Shown here: piece after piece, positions 1 through 5,352 of the stretch
Position numbering within the stretch: the first letter of the stretch is position 1
Layout: each line of letters begins with the position of its first letter
Origin: Bryobacterales bacterium
Lineage (GTDB): Bacteria > Acidobacteriota > Terriglobia > Bryobacterales > Bryobacteraceae
Direction of reading: 5' to 3'
DNA length: 6,218 bases
Assembly: GCA_003142355.1 (NCBI GenBank)
Contig: PLMF01000377.1
Location: forward strand, 2,076-8,293
The notes under the pieces: model-generated
The model's database searches: none
Seen by the model: the letters and a program-made list of their open reading frames with translations, nothing else
Told to the model about the DNA's origin: nothing
Program-made: the position numbers and the translations under genes

Positions 1-890
1 CGGTGACGGTGGAAGGCTACACCACGAAGCAGGGCGAATATGTGGATCCGCACATGCAATTCGTCACGCCCCGCTTCTTCGAGACCATGGGAATCCCGGT
101 GCTGCTGGGCCGGGATTTCACGATCCAGGACGACAAGGGGGCGCCGATGGTGGCGATCGTCAACGAGAAATTCGCCAGGCGCTATTTCGGCGGCGCCAAC
201 GCTATCGGGCGGCACGTGGGGCAGGGCGGCGATCCGGGGACGAAGACGGACATCGAGATTGTCGGCGTGGTGAAGGACACGAAGTACGAGAGCATGCGGG
301 ACGAGATTCCCTACGAGGTGTATCTCCCCTACCGGCAGATGCCATTCGTACTCGGGATGACGGCCTATCTGCGTACCGAGGCCGATTCGGAGAATATGTT
401 CTCGCTGCTGCGCCGGACGGTTCGGGAGGTGGATTCGAATGTGCCCGTCTACCGCATGCGCACGCTGGAACAGCAGCTCGACAAGTCGCTCATGTCGGAG
501 CGGCTGCTGGCCACGCTTTCAGCCATCTTCGGGTGCCTCGCCACGCTGCTGGCGGCGGTGGGGTTGTACGGGGTAATGGCCTACATGGTGGCGCGGCGCA
601 CACGGGAGATTGGAATCCGCATGGCGCTGGGGGCGAGCGGCGGCTCGGTGGTGTGGCTGGTGATGAGGGAAGTGCTGCTGCTGGCGGTGGTGGGCCTGGC
701 CATCGGACTGCCGTCGGCCTGGGCGCTCACGCGGCTGGTGGAGACGCAGTTGTTCGGAATTCAACCGGCCGATCCGCTGACCATGACGATGGCGGCAATC
801 GGCATCGCGGCAGTGGCCACGCTGGCGGGATATCTGCCGGCGCGGAGAGCCACGGGCATCGACCCGATGCGGGCGCTGCGGTGGGAGTAG
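1..890 (+). CDS. MacB/FtsX-family ABC transporter permease, C-terminal part (5' truncated by window)
   Basis: This is the C-terminal 295 or so residues of an integral membrane permease of the MacB/FtsX superfamily. The first ~160 visible residues are the extracytoplasmic MacB-type domain, with 'FFETMGIPVLLGRDF' and 'VAIVNEKFARRYF' as hallmark stretches. Three hydrophobic segments follow at about residues 168-194, 218-244 and 260-280. The FtsX motif 'RTREIGIRMALGAS' lies between the first two (about 199-212), and the protein ends in 'IDPMRALRWE'. That ending is typical of the abundant acidobacterial permeases with an N-terminal MacB domain and duplicated FtsX halves. The GTG at base 3 is an internal Val codon, not a start: the MacB domain is entered midway and full family members are about 800 residues. 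The substrate is unknown; such permeases are linked to export or envelope functions. It is not functionally tied to the dsr genes, from which a 239-base gap separates it. Confidence 0.9.
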   Translation, partial: VTVEGYTTKQGEYVDPHMQFVTPRFFETMGIPVLLGRDFTIQDDKGAPMVAIVNEKFARRYFGGANAIGRHVGQGGDPGTKTDIEIVGVVKDTKYESMRDEIPYEVYLPYRQMPFVLGMTAYLRTEADSENMFSLLRRTVREVDSNVPVYRMRTLEQQLDKSLMSERLLATLSAIFGCLATLLAAVGLYGVMAYMVARRTREIGIRMALGASGGSVVWLVMREVLLLAVVGLAIGLPSAWALTRLVETQLFGIQPADPLTMTMAAIGIAAVATLAGYLPARRATGIDPMRALRWE

Positions 891-911
891 GCTCGGCGCG
901 GGCTTAGATTT
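889..911 (+). terminator. Weak candidate intrinsic terminator at the permease stop
   Basis: A short hairpin overlaps the stop codon. GCTCG (891-895) pairs with CGGGC (899-903) around a 3-base loop, and the stem can be extended by G890-T904 and A889-T905, giving about 7 pairs with two G-T wobbles. It is followed only by an imperfect T-rich tract (TTAGATTT, 904-911). The stem is short and the tail interrupted, so termination here is an inference. Its position, directly between two unrelated functions, is the main argument in its favour. Confidence 0.25.
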
Positions 912-912
912 C

Positions 913-936
913 GACGCGGAGACGCGGAGACGCAGA
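913..936 (+). repeat. Tandem octamer repeat, three units of GACGCGGA
   Basis: Three head-to-tail copies of an 8-base unit occupy 913-920, 921-928 and 929-936; the third reads GACGCAGA (one G-to-A change). A related purine-rich stretch (CGCAGAGGAAGCGGAGAAG) occurs about 70 bases further on, at 1007-1025. Arrays of this GACGCGGA/GACGCAGA kind are, from general experience, recurrent in intergenic DNA of several environmental bacterial genomes, Acidobacteriota among them, and give spurious 'LRVSAS'-type peptides when translated. No role is known to me. The rest of the 891-1129 gap holds no gene that I can support. Confidence 0.6.
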
Positions 937-1080
937 GTAAAACCCAAGAAAAGTAAGAGGGGGCACGTGGTCAGTGGGGGATGGCGTGTCTTCCCCGGGT
1001 TCGGGCGCAGAGGAAGCGGAGAAGAATGGGGGCGAGAGGGCGGGACTTGGGGACTTTGCATGAAGTGAACCCCTGCGCAT

Positions 1081-1108
1081 TTGATTGCACTGGTGCTACA
1101 TGTAATAT
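1081..1108 (+). promoter_or_regulatory. Candidate sigma-70-type promoter of the dsr operon
   Basis: A TTGATT hexamer (1081-1086, 4 of 6 matches to TTGACA) and a TAATAT hexamer (1103-1108, 4 of 6 matches to TATAAT) are separated by 16 bases. They lie in the only AT-rich patch of the intergenic region, immediately ahead of dsrA. A start of transcription near 1115 would leave a leader of only about 15 bases before the dsrA ATG at 1130. A small inverted repeat, GCAC-TG-GTGC (1087-1096), sits in the spacer between the two hexamers and could be an operator half, but it is short enough to be chance. Confidence 0.4.
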
Positions 1109-1129
1109 TTCGACTATCGAGAACTCAGA

Positions 1130-2317
1130 ATGGCGGAAGACCAGCGCAAGCCAACCCCGCTCCTGGACGAGCTCGAAACTGGGCCCTGGCCCAGTTTCGT
1201 AACCGAAATCAAACGGGCGGCTGAAAATAGCCCGGCCTCCGCCGACCTGCTCGGGCTGCTGGAGCGCTCGTACCAGGATCGGAAGGGGCATTGGAAACAC
1301 GGCGGAATCGTGGGCGTGCGCGGGTACGGCAGCGGCGTGATCGGGCGCTACAACGACATCCCCGATGAGTTTCCGAACGTCGCCCAATTCCACACCTTGA
1401 GGGTCAACAACCCCTCGGGATGGTTCTACACCAGCGACGCGCTGCGCACGCTGGCGGACATCTGGGAGCGGCACGGCTCGGGGCTCACCAACCTGCACGG
1501 GGCCACCGGCGACATCATCTTATTAGGGGCCCGCACGGATGAGCTGGAGGGCACCTTCCAGGAACTGACCGCGGCCGGCTTCGACCTGGGCGGCTCCGGG
1601 TCGGCCATGCGGACACCCTCCTGCTGCGTGGGGCAGGCGCGCTGCGAGTGGGCCTGCTTCGACACCATGAAGTTCTCGAACGACCTCACGCAGGCTTACC
1701 AGGACGAGATGCACCGCCCGGCGTTCCCCTACAAGTTCAAGGTGAAGGCCTCCGGCTGTCCCAACGATTGCGTGGCCGCCATCGCCCGCGCGGACCTCTC
1801 GCTCATCGGCATCTGGAAGGACGACATCCGGCAGGACGACCGGGCGGTGGCGGAATACGCCGCCGGGGGCCTCGATATCGCGCGCGACGTGTGCGCCCGC
1901 TGCCCGGGCGGATGCATGGACTGGGACGGCGCGAAGCTGACCATCGACAACCGGGAGTGCAAGCGGTGCATGCACTGCATCAACGTCATGCCCAAGGCGC
2001 TGCGGCCGGGGGTGGAGCGCGGGGCGGCCATCCTCATCGGCGCCAAGGCCCCCATTGTGCAAGGGGCGCTGCTTTCCTCGGTGCTGGTGCCGTTCGTGCC
2101 CGAAGCGGAAATCGAGGGGACCGTGCGCGAGCTGCTGGCGCGCATCTGGGAGTTCTGGGACGAGTACGGCAAGAACCGCGAGCGCATCGGCGAGCTGATC
2201 CAGCGCGTGGGCATGGCCGCGTTCCTGGACGGCATCGGCTTGGAGCCGCGGCCGGAAATGGTGGCCTTCCCGCGCGACAACCCGTTCGTATTCTTCCAGA
2301 AGGAGGACGTGAAGTGA
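1130..2317 (+). CDS. dsrA: Dissimilatory sulfite reductase alpha subunit DsrA
   Basis: This is the 395-residue alpha subunit of the cytoplasmic DsrAB siroheme enzyme, which acts on sulfite/sulfide with DsrC as sulfur carrier. The N-terminal '[20 protein letters not shown]' (9-28) is a family signature and supports the ATG at 1130. '[21 protein letters not shown]' starts near residue 54. The siroheme and coupled [4Fe-4S] region shows C166-x5-C172 inside '[19 protein letters not shown]' (161-179) and C210-x3-C214 in 'GCPNDC'. An inserted ferredoxin domain supplies C258/C262 and C277-x2-C280-x2-C283, ending in the typical '[14 protein letters not shown]'. All ligands expected for a working enzyme are present. 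At 395 residues it is somewhat shorter than well-studied DsrA proteins (about 415-440). There is no clear ribosome-binding site before the start. It overlaps dsrB by 4 bases. Leu131-Leu132 are encoded by two successive TTA codons, unusual for this GC-rich gene. Confidence 0.97.
   Translation: MAEDQRKPTPLLDELETGPWPSFVTEIKRAAENSPASADLLGLLERSYQDRKGHWKHGGIVGVRGYGSGVIGRYNDIPDEFPNVAQFHTLRVNNPSGWFYTSDALRTLADIWERHGSGLTNLHGATGDIILLGARTDELEGTFQELTAAGFDLGGSGSAMRTPSCCVGQARCEWACFDTMKFSNDLTQAYQDEMHRPAFPYKFKVKASGCPNDCVAAIARADLSLIGIWKDDIRQDDRAVAEYAAGGLDIARDVCARCPGGCMDWDGAKLTIDNRECKRCMHCINVMPKALRPGVERGAAILIGAKAPIVQGALLSSVLVPFVPEAEIEGTVRELLARIWEFWDEYGKNRERIGELIQRVGMAAFLDGIGLEPRPEMVAFPRDNPFVFFQKEDVK
2301..2306 (+). 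promoter_or_regulatory. Consensus ribosome-binding site that fixes the dsrB start
   Basis: A perfect AGGAGG lies inside the last codons of dsrA, 7 bases before the GTG at 2314. It is the only consensus Shine-Dalgarno sequence I see in the operon. It selects GTG 2314 as the dsrB start over the much earlier in-frame ATG at 1648, which lies within dsrA. Confidence 0.8.
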
Positions 2318-3387
2318 CGCGCATCACCGACATCGGTCCTCCGCACTACGAGAAGTTTCTGCACCCCCTCATCAAGCGCAACTACGGCCACTGGCTGTAC
2401 CACGAAACGCTGGCGCCGGGGGTGCTGTGCCACGTGGCCGAATCGGGCGAGCGCATCTACACCGTGCGCGCGGGCTCGCCGCGGCTGCTGAGCGTGGCGA
2501 CGATCCGGCGCTTCGCGGACCTCGCCGATAAGTATTCGGGCGGCTACCTGCGGTTCACCAGCCGCCACAACATCGAGTTCCTGCTGGATGACCCGGCTAA
2601 CATCGAGCCGCTCAAACGCGAGCTGAGCGAAGCCGGCTTCCCGGTGGGCGGCACCAACAATGCGATCAGCAACGTGGTGCATACGCAGGGCTGGATCCAC
2701 TGCCACTCGGCCGCCACCGACGCCTCCGGCATCGTCAAGGCCCTGATGGACGAACTGCACCCGCACTTCACGCGTGAGGACCTCCCGGCCAAGCTGCGGG
2801 TGGCCGTGGCGTGCTGCGTGAACATGTGCGGCGCGGTGCACTGCTCGGACATCGCGATCCTGGGAATCCATCGCAAACCGCCGCAGGTCCGGCACGACGC
2901 GCTGCGCAAGGGCTGCGAGATCCCCACCCTGATCGCCTCCTGCCCGACGGGCGCCATACGGCCCGCGGTGGTGGACGGCAAGCGCACGGTGGACGTGGTC
3001 GAGGAGCAGTGCATGTACTGCTCCAACTGCTTCACGGTATGCGCCGCCATGCAGATGAACGACCCGGAGAACGACGGTCTCTCGATCTGGGTGGGCGGGA
3101 AGGTGAGCAACGCGCGCAGCGAGCCGAAGTTTTCGAAGCTGGCCATTCCGTTCCTGCCCAACAACCCGCCGCGGTGGCCGGAGGTGGTGGGCGCGGTGGC
3201 CAACATCGTGGACGTGTACGCCCGGCACGCCCGGCGCTACGAGCGGCTGGGCGAATGGACGGAGCGCGTGGGATGGCCGCGCTTCTTCGAGCTGACCGGC
3301 ATCCCGTTCACGCGCTACCATATCGACGATTTCCGGTACGCGGGTCTGAGCTACGCGCGCTCGACGCACATGCGGTTGCGGCCATGA
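2314..3387 (+). CDS. dsrB: Dissimilatory sulfite reductase beta subunit DsrB
   Basis: This is the 357-residue partner of DsrA in the alpha2-beta2 sulfite reductase. It starts at GTG, overlapping the dsrA stop in GTGA. The reading frame stays open for several hundred bases upstream, but that part is a shadow of dsrA; homology to DsrB begins at '[17 protein letters not shown]'. Visible signatures are '[12 protein letters not shown]' (70-81), '[18 protein letters not shown]' (122-139, with C130), and the siroheme-Fe-S motif '[19 protein letters not shown]' (166-184; C168-x3-C172). The ferredoxin domain has C210 in 'SCPTGAIRP' and C233-x2-C236-x2-C239-x3-C243. The C-terminal half, 'PRWPEVV...' onward, is also typical. 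No key cysteine is missing. Stoichiometric production with DsrA is favoured by the overlap. No dsrD follows, although dsrD often does so in classical sulfate reducers; a dsrL-like gene takes that place. Confidence 0.97.
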   Translation: MTRITDIGPPHYEKFLHPLIKRNYGHWLYHETLAPGVLCHVAESGERIYTVRAGSPRLLSVATIRRFADLADKYSGGYLRFTSRHNIEFLLDDPANIEPLKRELSEAGFPVGGTNNAISNVVHTQGWIHCHSAATDASGIVKALMDELHPHFTREDLPAKLRVAVACCVNMCGAVHCSDIAILGIHRKPPQVRHDALRKGCEIPTLIASCPTGAIRPAVVDGKRTVDVVEEQCMYCSNCFTVCAAMQMNDPENDGLSIWVGGKVSNARSEPKFSKLAIPFLPNNPPRWPEVVGAVANIVDVYARHARRYERLGEWTERVGWPRFFELTGIPFTRYHIDDFRYAGLSYARSTHMRLRP

Positions 3388-4325
3388 TGGCGGGACTCTT
3401 TAAACCGGTGAAGAAGCCGGTGATCCGGCGTCTGGCGGCGCAGGGCGGCGATATCGGCCCCTACCGGCCGCGGTATGCCCCCAAGACGGCGCCGTGCACC
3501 GCCGCGTGCCCGAGCGCGGGAGATATCCGCGGCTGGCTGATGGCGGTGGCCGATGGCGGGGCGCTCGAATCCGCCTGGGAGAAGATCGCCGCGCGCAACC
3601 CGTTCCCCTCCGTCTGCGGCAGGGTCTGCCCGGCCGATTGCGAAGCGGCCTGCCCGCGGGAAGCCAAGGACGGCGCGGTGGCCATTCGCGCTTTGGAGAG
3701 GCACCTCGGCGATTTGGCCCTCGAGGGCGGGCTGGCGCTTGCCGCCGCCGCGGCACCGCGGGGCGAAGTGGCCGTGGCGGGCGCTGGTCCGGCGGGCCTC
3801 TCGTGCGCGTATCAACTCGCTCGGCGGGGATGGCGCGTCACGGTGTTCGATGCGGCGGCGCCAGGGGGTTTCCTGCGCTCTCTGCCGGGGCTGCCGGTGG
3901 AGATCCTGGACCGCGAGATCGCCCGCATCACGGCGCTGGGCGTCACGCTGCGCCCGGACCCCGCACCCGACGATGTCGTCTTTACCGATCCCGGCGGCAC
4001 GCTCGCCAGCCTGCCCCAACTGATCGCCAGTGGGGCCGACGCACGACCCCCTGGTCGCGCTATTGCGGACCGCATCAAGTCGGCTTGGTACGTAGAAGCG
4101 CCGCGGCACGAACAGATTTTGAATGAAGCCGACGCCCTGGCCGAAGCTCGCCGCTGCTTCGCTTGCGGCACCTGCATGGGGTGCGGCAATTGCTGGATGT
4201 ACTGCGCCAACGGCTGCTTCGAGAAGACTCCCAAGGGAAACCGTTTCAAACTCAAGCTGGAGCTGTGCCACGGGTGCAGGCGCTGCGCGGAAGAGTGCCC
4301 CTCCGGCTTTATCGACATGCTGTAA
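3384..4325 (+). CDS. Shortened DsrL-like iron-sulfur protein lacking the central NAD(P)H-binding domain
   Basis: This 313-residue protein resembles DsrL, a relative of the glutamate synthase small subunit that passes electrons between NAD(P)H and DsrAB. Full DsrL proteins are roughly twice as long. Residues ~25-112 form the N-terminal double-cluster domain (C38, C42, then C78-x3-C82-x3-C86-x3-C90 in '[18 protein letters not shown]'). Residues 129-156 are a Rossmann strand-turn-helix with 'GAGPAG' (133-138) ending in D156 rather than the usual E. '[19 protein letters not shown]' (161-179) is a degraded form of the family's 'GG-LRYGIP-YRLP-LDREI'. After residue ~198 the sequence jumps to what looks like the last helix of the FAD domain ('[17 protein letters not shown]'), so the NAD(P)H domain is absent. 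Residues 256-313 carry two more [4Fe-4S] sites (C264/C267/C270/C274, preceded by C258 and C261, and C295/C298/C301/C305). It begins at ATG 3384 (ATGA overlap with dsrB) or the adjacent ATG 3387. Flavin binding is uncertain. Confidence 0.85.
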   Translation: MMAGLFKPVKKPVIRRLAAQGGDIGPYRPRYAPKTAPCTAACPSAGDIRGWLMAVADGGALESAWEKIAARNPFPSVCGRVCPADCEAACPREAKDGAVAIRALERHLGDLALEGGLALAAAAAPRGEVAVAGAGPAGLSCAYQLARRGWRVTVFDAAAPGGFLRSLPGLPVEILDREIARITALGVTLRPDPAPDDVVFTDPGGTLASLPQLIASGADARPPGRAIADRIKSAWYVEAPRHEQILNEADALAEARRCFACGTCMGCGNCWMYCANGCFEKTPKGNRFKLKLELCHGCRRCAEECPSGFIDML

Positions 4326-4329
4326 GCAT

Positions 4330-4647
4330 ATGCCTACATACGAACACGACGGACGCGTTTACGAGGTGGATGAGGACGGCTTCCTTCAGGAGCCGGACCT
4401 GTGGAACGAAACCGCGGCCCGCGATTTCGCGGCTGCGGAGGACGTGCCGGAGATGACCGAAGCGCACTGGGTCGTCGTCAACTACCTGCGCAACTACTAC
4501 CTGCAGTTCGGCATCGCCCCCATGGTCCGCAAGGTCGTCAAGGAGACCGGCTTCAAGCTCACTCGAATCTACGAGCTGTTCCCCTCGGGCCCGGCCAAGG
4601 GCGCGTGCAAGGTGGCCGGACTGCCCAAGCCCACCGGCTGCGTGTAG
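4330..4647 (+). CDS. dsrC: Sulfur-carrier protein DsrC (TusE/DsrC family)
   Basis: A 105-residue cytoplasmic sulfur carrier that inserts its flexible C-terminal arm into DsrAB and receives or delivers sulfur as a trisulfide. The start ATG is 4 bases after the dsrL-like stop and gives the usual family length; the longer open frame upstream is a shadow. 'WVVVNYLRNYYLQFGIAPMV' (47-66) and 'IYELFPSGPAKGACKVAGLP' (80-99) are family signatures. Both redox cysteines are present at C93 and the penultimate C104, spaced C-x10-C, which marks a true DsrC rather than TusE or the single-Cys homologues. Its place between dsrAB and dsrMK fits its role as shared substrate of both complexes; in many organisms dsrC is unlinked. 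No clear ribosome-binding site is visible, so translational coupling to the preceding gene is likely. Confidence 0.96.
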   Translation: MPTYEHDGRVYEVDEDGFLQEPDLWNETAARDFAAAEDVPEMTEAHWVVVNYLRNYYLQFGIAPMVRKVVKETGFKLTRIYELFPSGPAKGACKVAGLPKPTGCV

Positions 4648-4651
4648 TGCC

Positions 4652-5350
4652 ATGATCGCCGCCGCCATCGCGTACCTCGGCCTCGCGATTTTCGTCGCGG
4701 GCATGGTGTGGCGCGTGGTGACGTGGGCGCGCGCGCCGGCGCCGTTCCCCATCGCGCTCACCTGCGGGCAGCAGAAGTCGCTCGAAGGCATTCGCGCGGC
4801 GTGGCTCGAGAATCCGTGGACGCGCGCGGGCGCGGCCTGCCGGGTGGCGCTCGAGGCGCTGCTGTTTCGCTCGCTGTGGCGGAATTCGCGCGCCGAATTG
4901 CTGGCGGGGCCGCGCTTCGTGTATCGTCGAGACCGCTGGCTGTGGGGCGGAGCGCTGCTGTTCCATGGCTGTCTTTTGTGGGTATTGGTGGGGCACGTGC
5001 GGTTGTTCCTCGATCGGGCGGTGGCGGGGCCGGCCAACCGGCTGGTGGACGCGGGGCTGCTGGCGGGGCTGGCGTTTCTGTTGCTGCGGCGGGTGCTCGA
5101 CGGGCGCCTGCGCTACGCGACCCTGGCGGCCGATTACGTGCCACTGGCGCTGCTGGCGACGGCGGGCTCATCGGGGGTTTTGATGCGCTGGTGGAGCCAC
5201 GCGGACGCGGGCCTGCTCTTCTACATTCACGTGGCTGCCGCCAGCGCGCTGGCCGCCTCCATTCCGTTCACCAAGTTGTCGCACATGGCGGGGATGTTTT
5301 TCAGCCCCACGCACAACGAACCAAGCCGTTCGCGCGCGGAGCGCCAGTAA
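4652..5350 (+). CDS. dsrM: DsrM, membrane heme b subunit of the DsrMK(JOP) complex (NarI-like)
   Basis: A 232-residue integral membrane protein that would hold two hemes b and exchange electrons between the quinone pool and cytoplasmic DsrK. Hydrophobic segments lie at about 2-25, 97-119, 131-149, 162-179 and 186-207. Candidate heme-ligand histidines are H105 and H115 in the second segment ('LLFHGCLLWVLVGHVRLF') and H193 and H211 around the fifth. The ending 'FTKLSHMAGMFFSPT' (206-220) is the DsrM signature. The stretch between 'GVLMRWW' and 'FYIHV' is only about 10 residues, whereas DsrM proteins as I recall them have a clearly longer loop there, so this is a compact version. The ATG is 4 bases after the dsrC stop; the gene ends 2 bases before dsrK. 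Identification is strong from both sequence and context. Confidence 0.93.
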   Translation: MIAAAIAYLGLAIFVAGMVWRVVTWARAPAPFPIALTCGQQKSLEGIRAAWLENPWTRAGAACRVALEALLFRSLWRNSRAELLAGPRFVYRRDRWLWGGALLFHGCLLWVLVGHVRLFLDRAVAGPANRLVDAGLLAGLAFLLLRRVLDGRLRYATLAADYVPLALLATAGSSGVLMRWWSHADAGLLFYIHVAAASALAASIPFTKLSHMAGMFFSPTHNEPSRSRAERQ

Positions 5351-5352
5351 CC

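Noticed and set aside
519..1061. Minus-strand frame of 180 residues over the permease end and the intergenic gap
   Set aside because: Low-complexity Pro/Arg/His-rich translation; part of it is just the translated GACGCGGA repeat ('LRLRVSAS'). No homology signal.
1081..1085. TTGAT as a possible FNR/CRP-type half-site ahead of dsrA
   Set aside because: No ATCAA partner at the required spacing; it is better explained as part of the -35 hexamer.
971..1498. Minus-strand frame of 175 residues covering the dsr promoter region and the start of dsrA
   Set aside because: Mostly the complement of dsrA, with no family signature and no promoter context.
1648..2313. In-frame upstream extension of dsrB to an ATG inside dsrA
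   Set aside because: The extension is a frame-shifted reading of dsrA. DsrB homology and the AGGAGG site both indicate GTG 2314.
1729..3369. Open reading frame of 546 residues on the minus strand across dsrA and dsrB
   Set aside because: It lies opposite two unmistakable genes, has an Arg/Ala/His/Val-rich composition typical of antisense frames in GC-rich DNA, and shows no recognisable domain.
2811..3383. In-frame upstream extension of the dsrL-like gene into dsrB
   Set aside because: The extra residues are a shadow of dsrB (Gly/Arg-rich, no domain). DsrL-like sequence begins at the ATG pair 3384/3387.
3384..4325. Reading the dsrL-like gene as a pseudogene or frameshifted remnant
   Set aside because: The frame is uninterrupted, the C-terminal Fe-S cysteines are all retained, and both gene junctions are tight. 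Loss of the middle domain without frame loss argues for a maintained short protein, though an assembly deletion cannot be excluded.
4123..4329. In-frame upstream extension of dsrC
   Set aside because: DsrC homology and family length start exactly at ATG 4330; upstream is an alternate frame of the dsrL-like ferredoxin domain.
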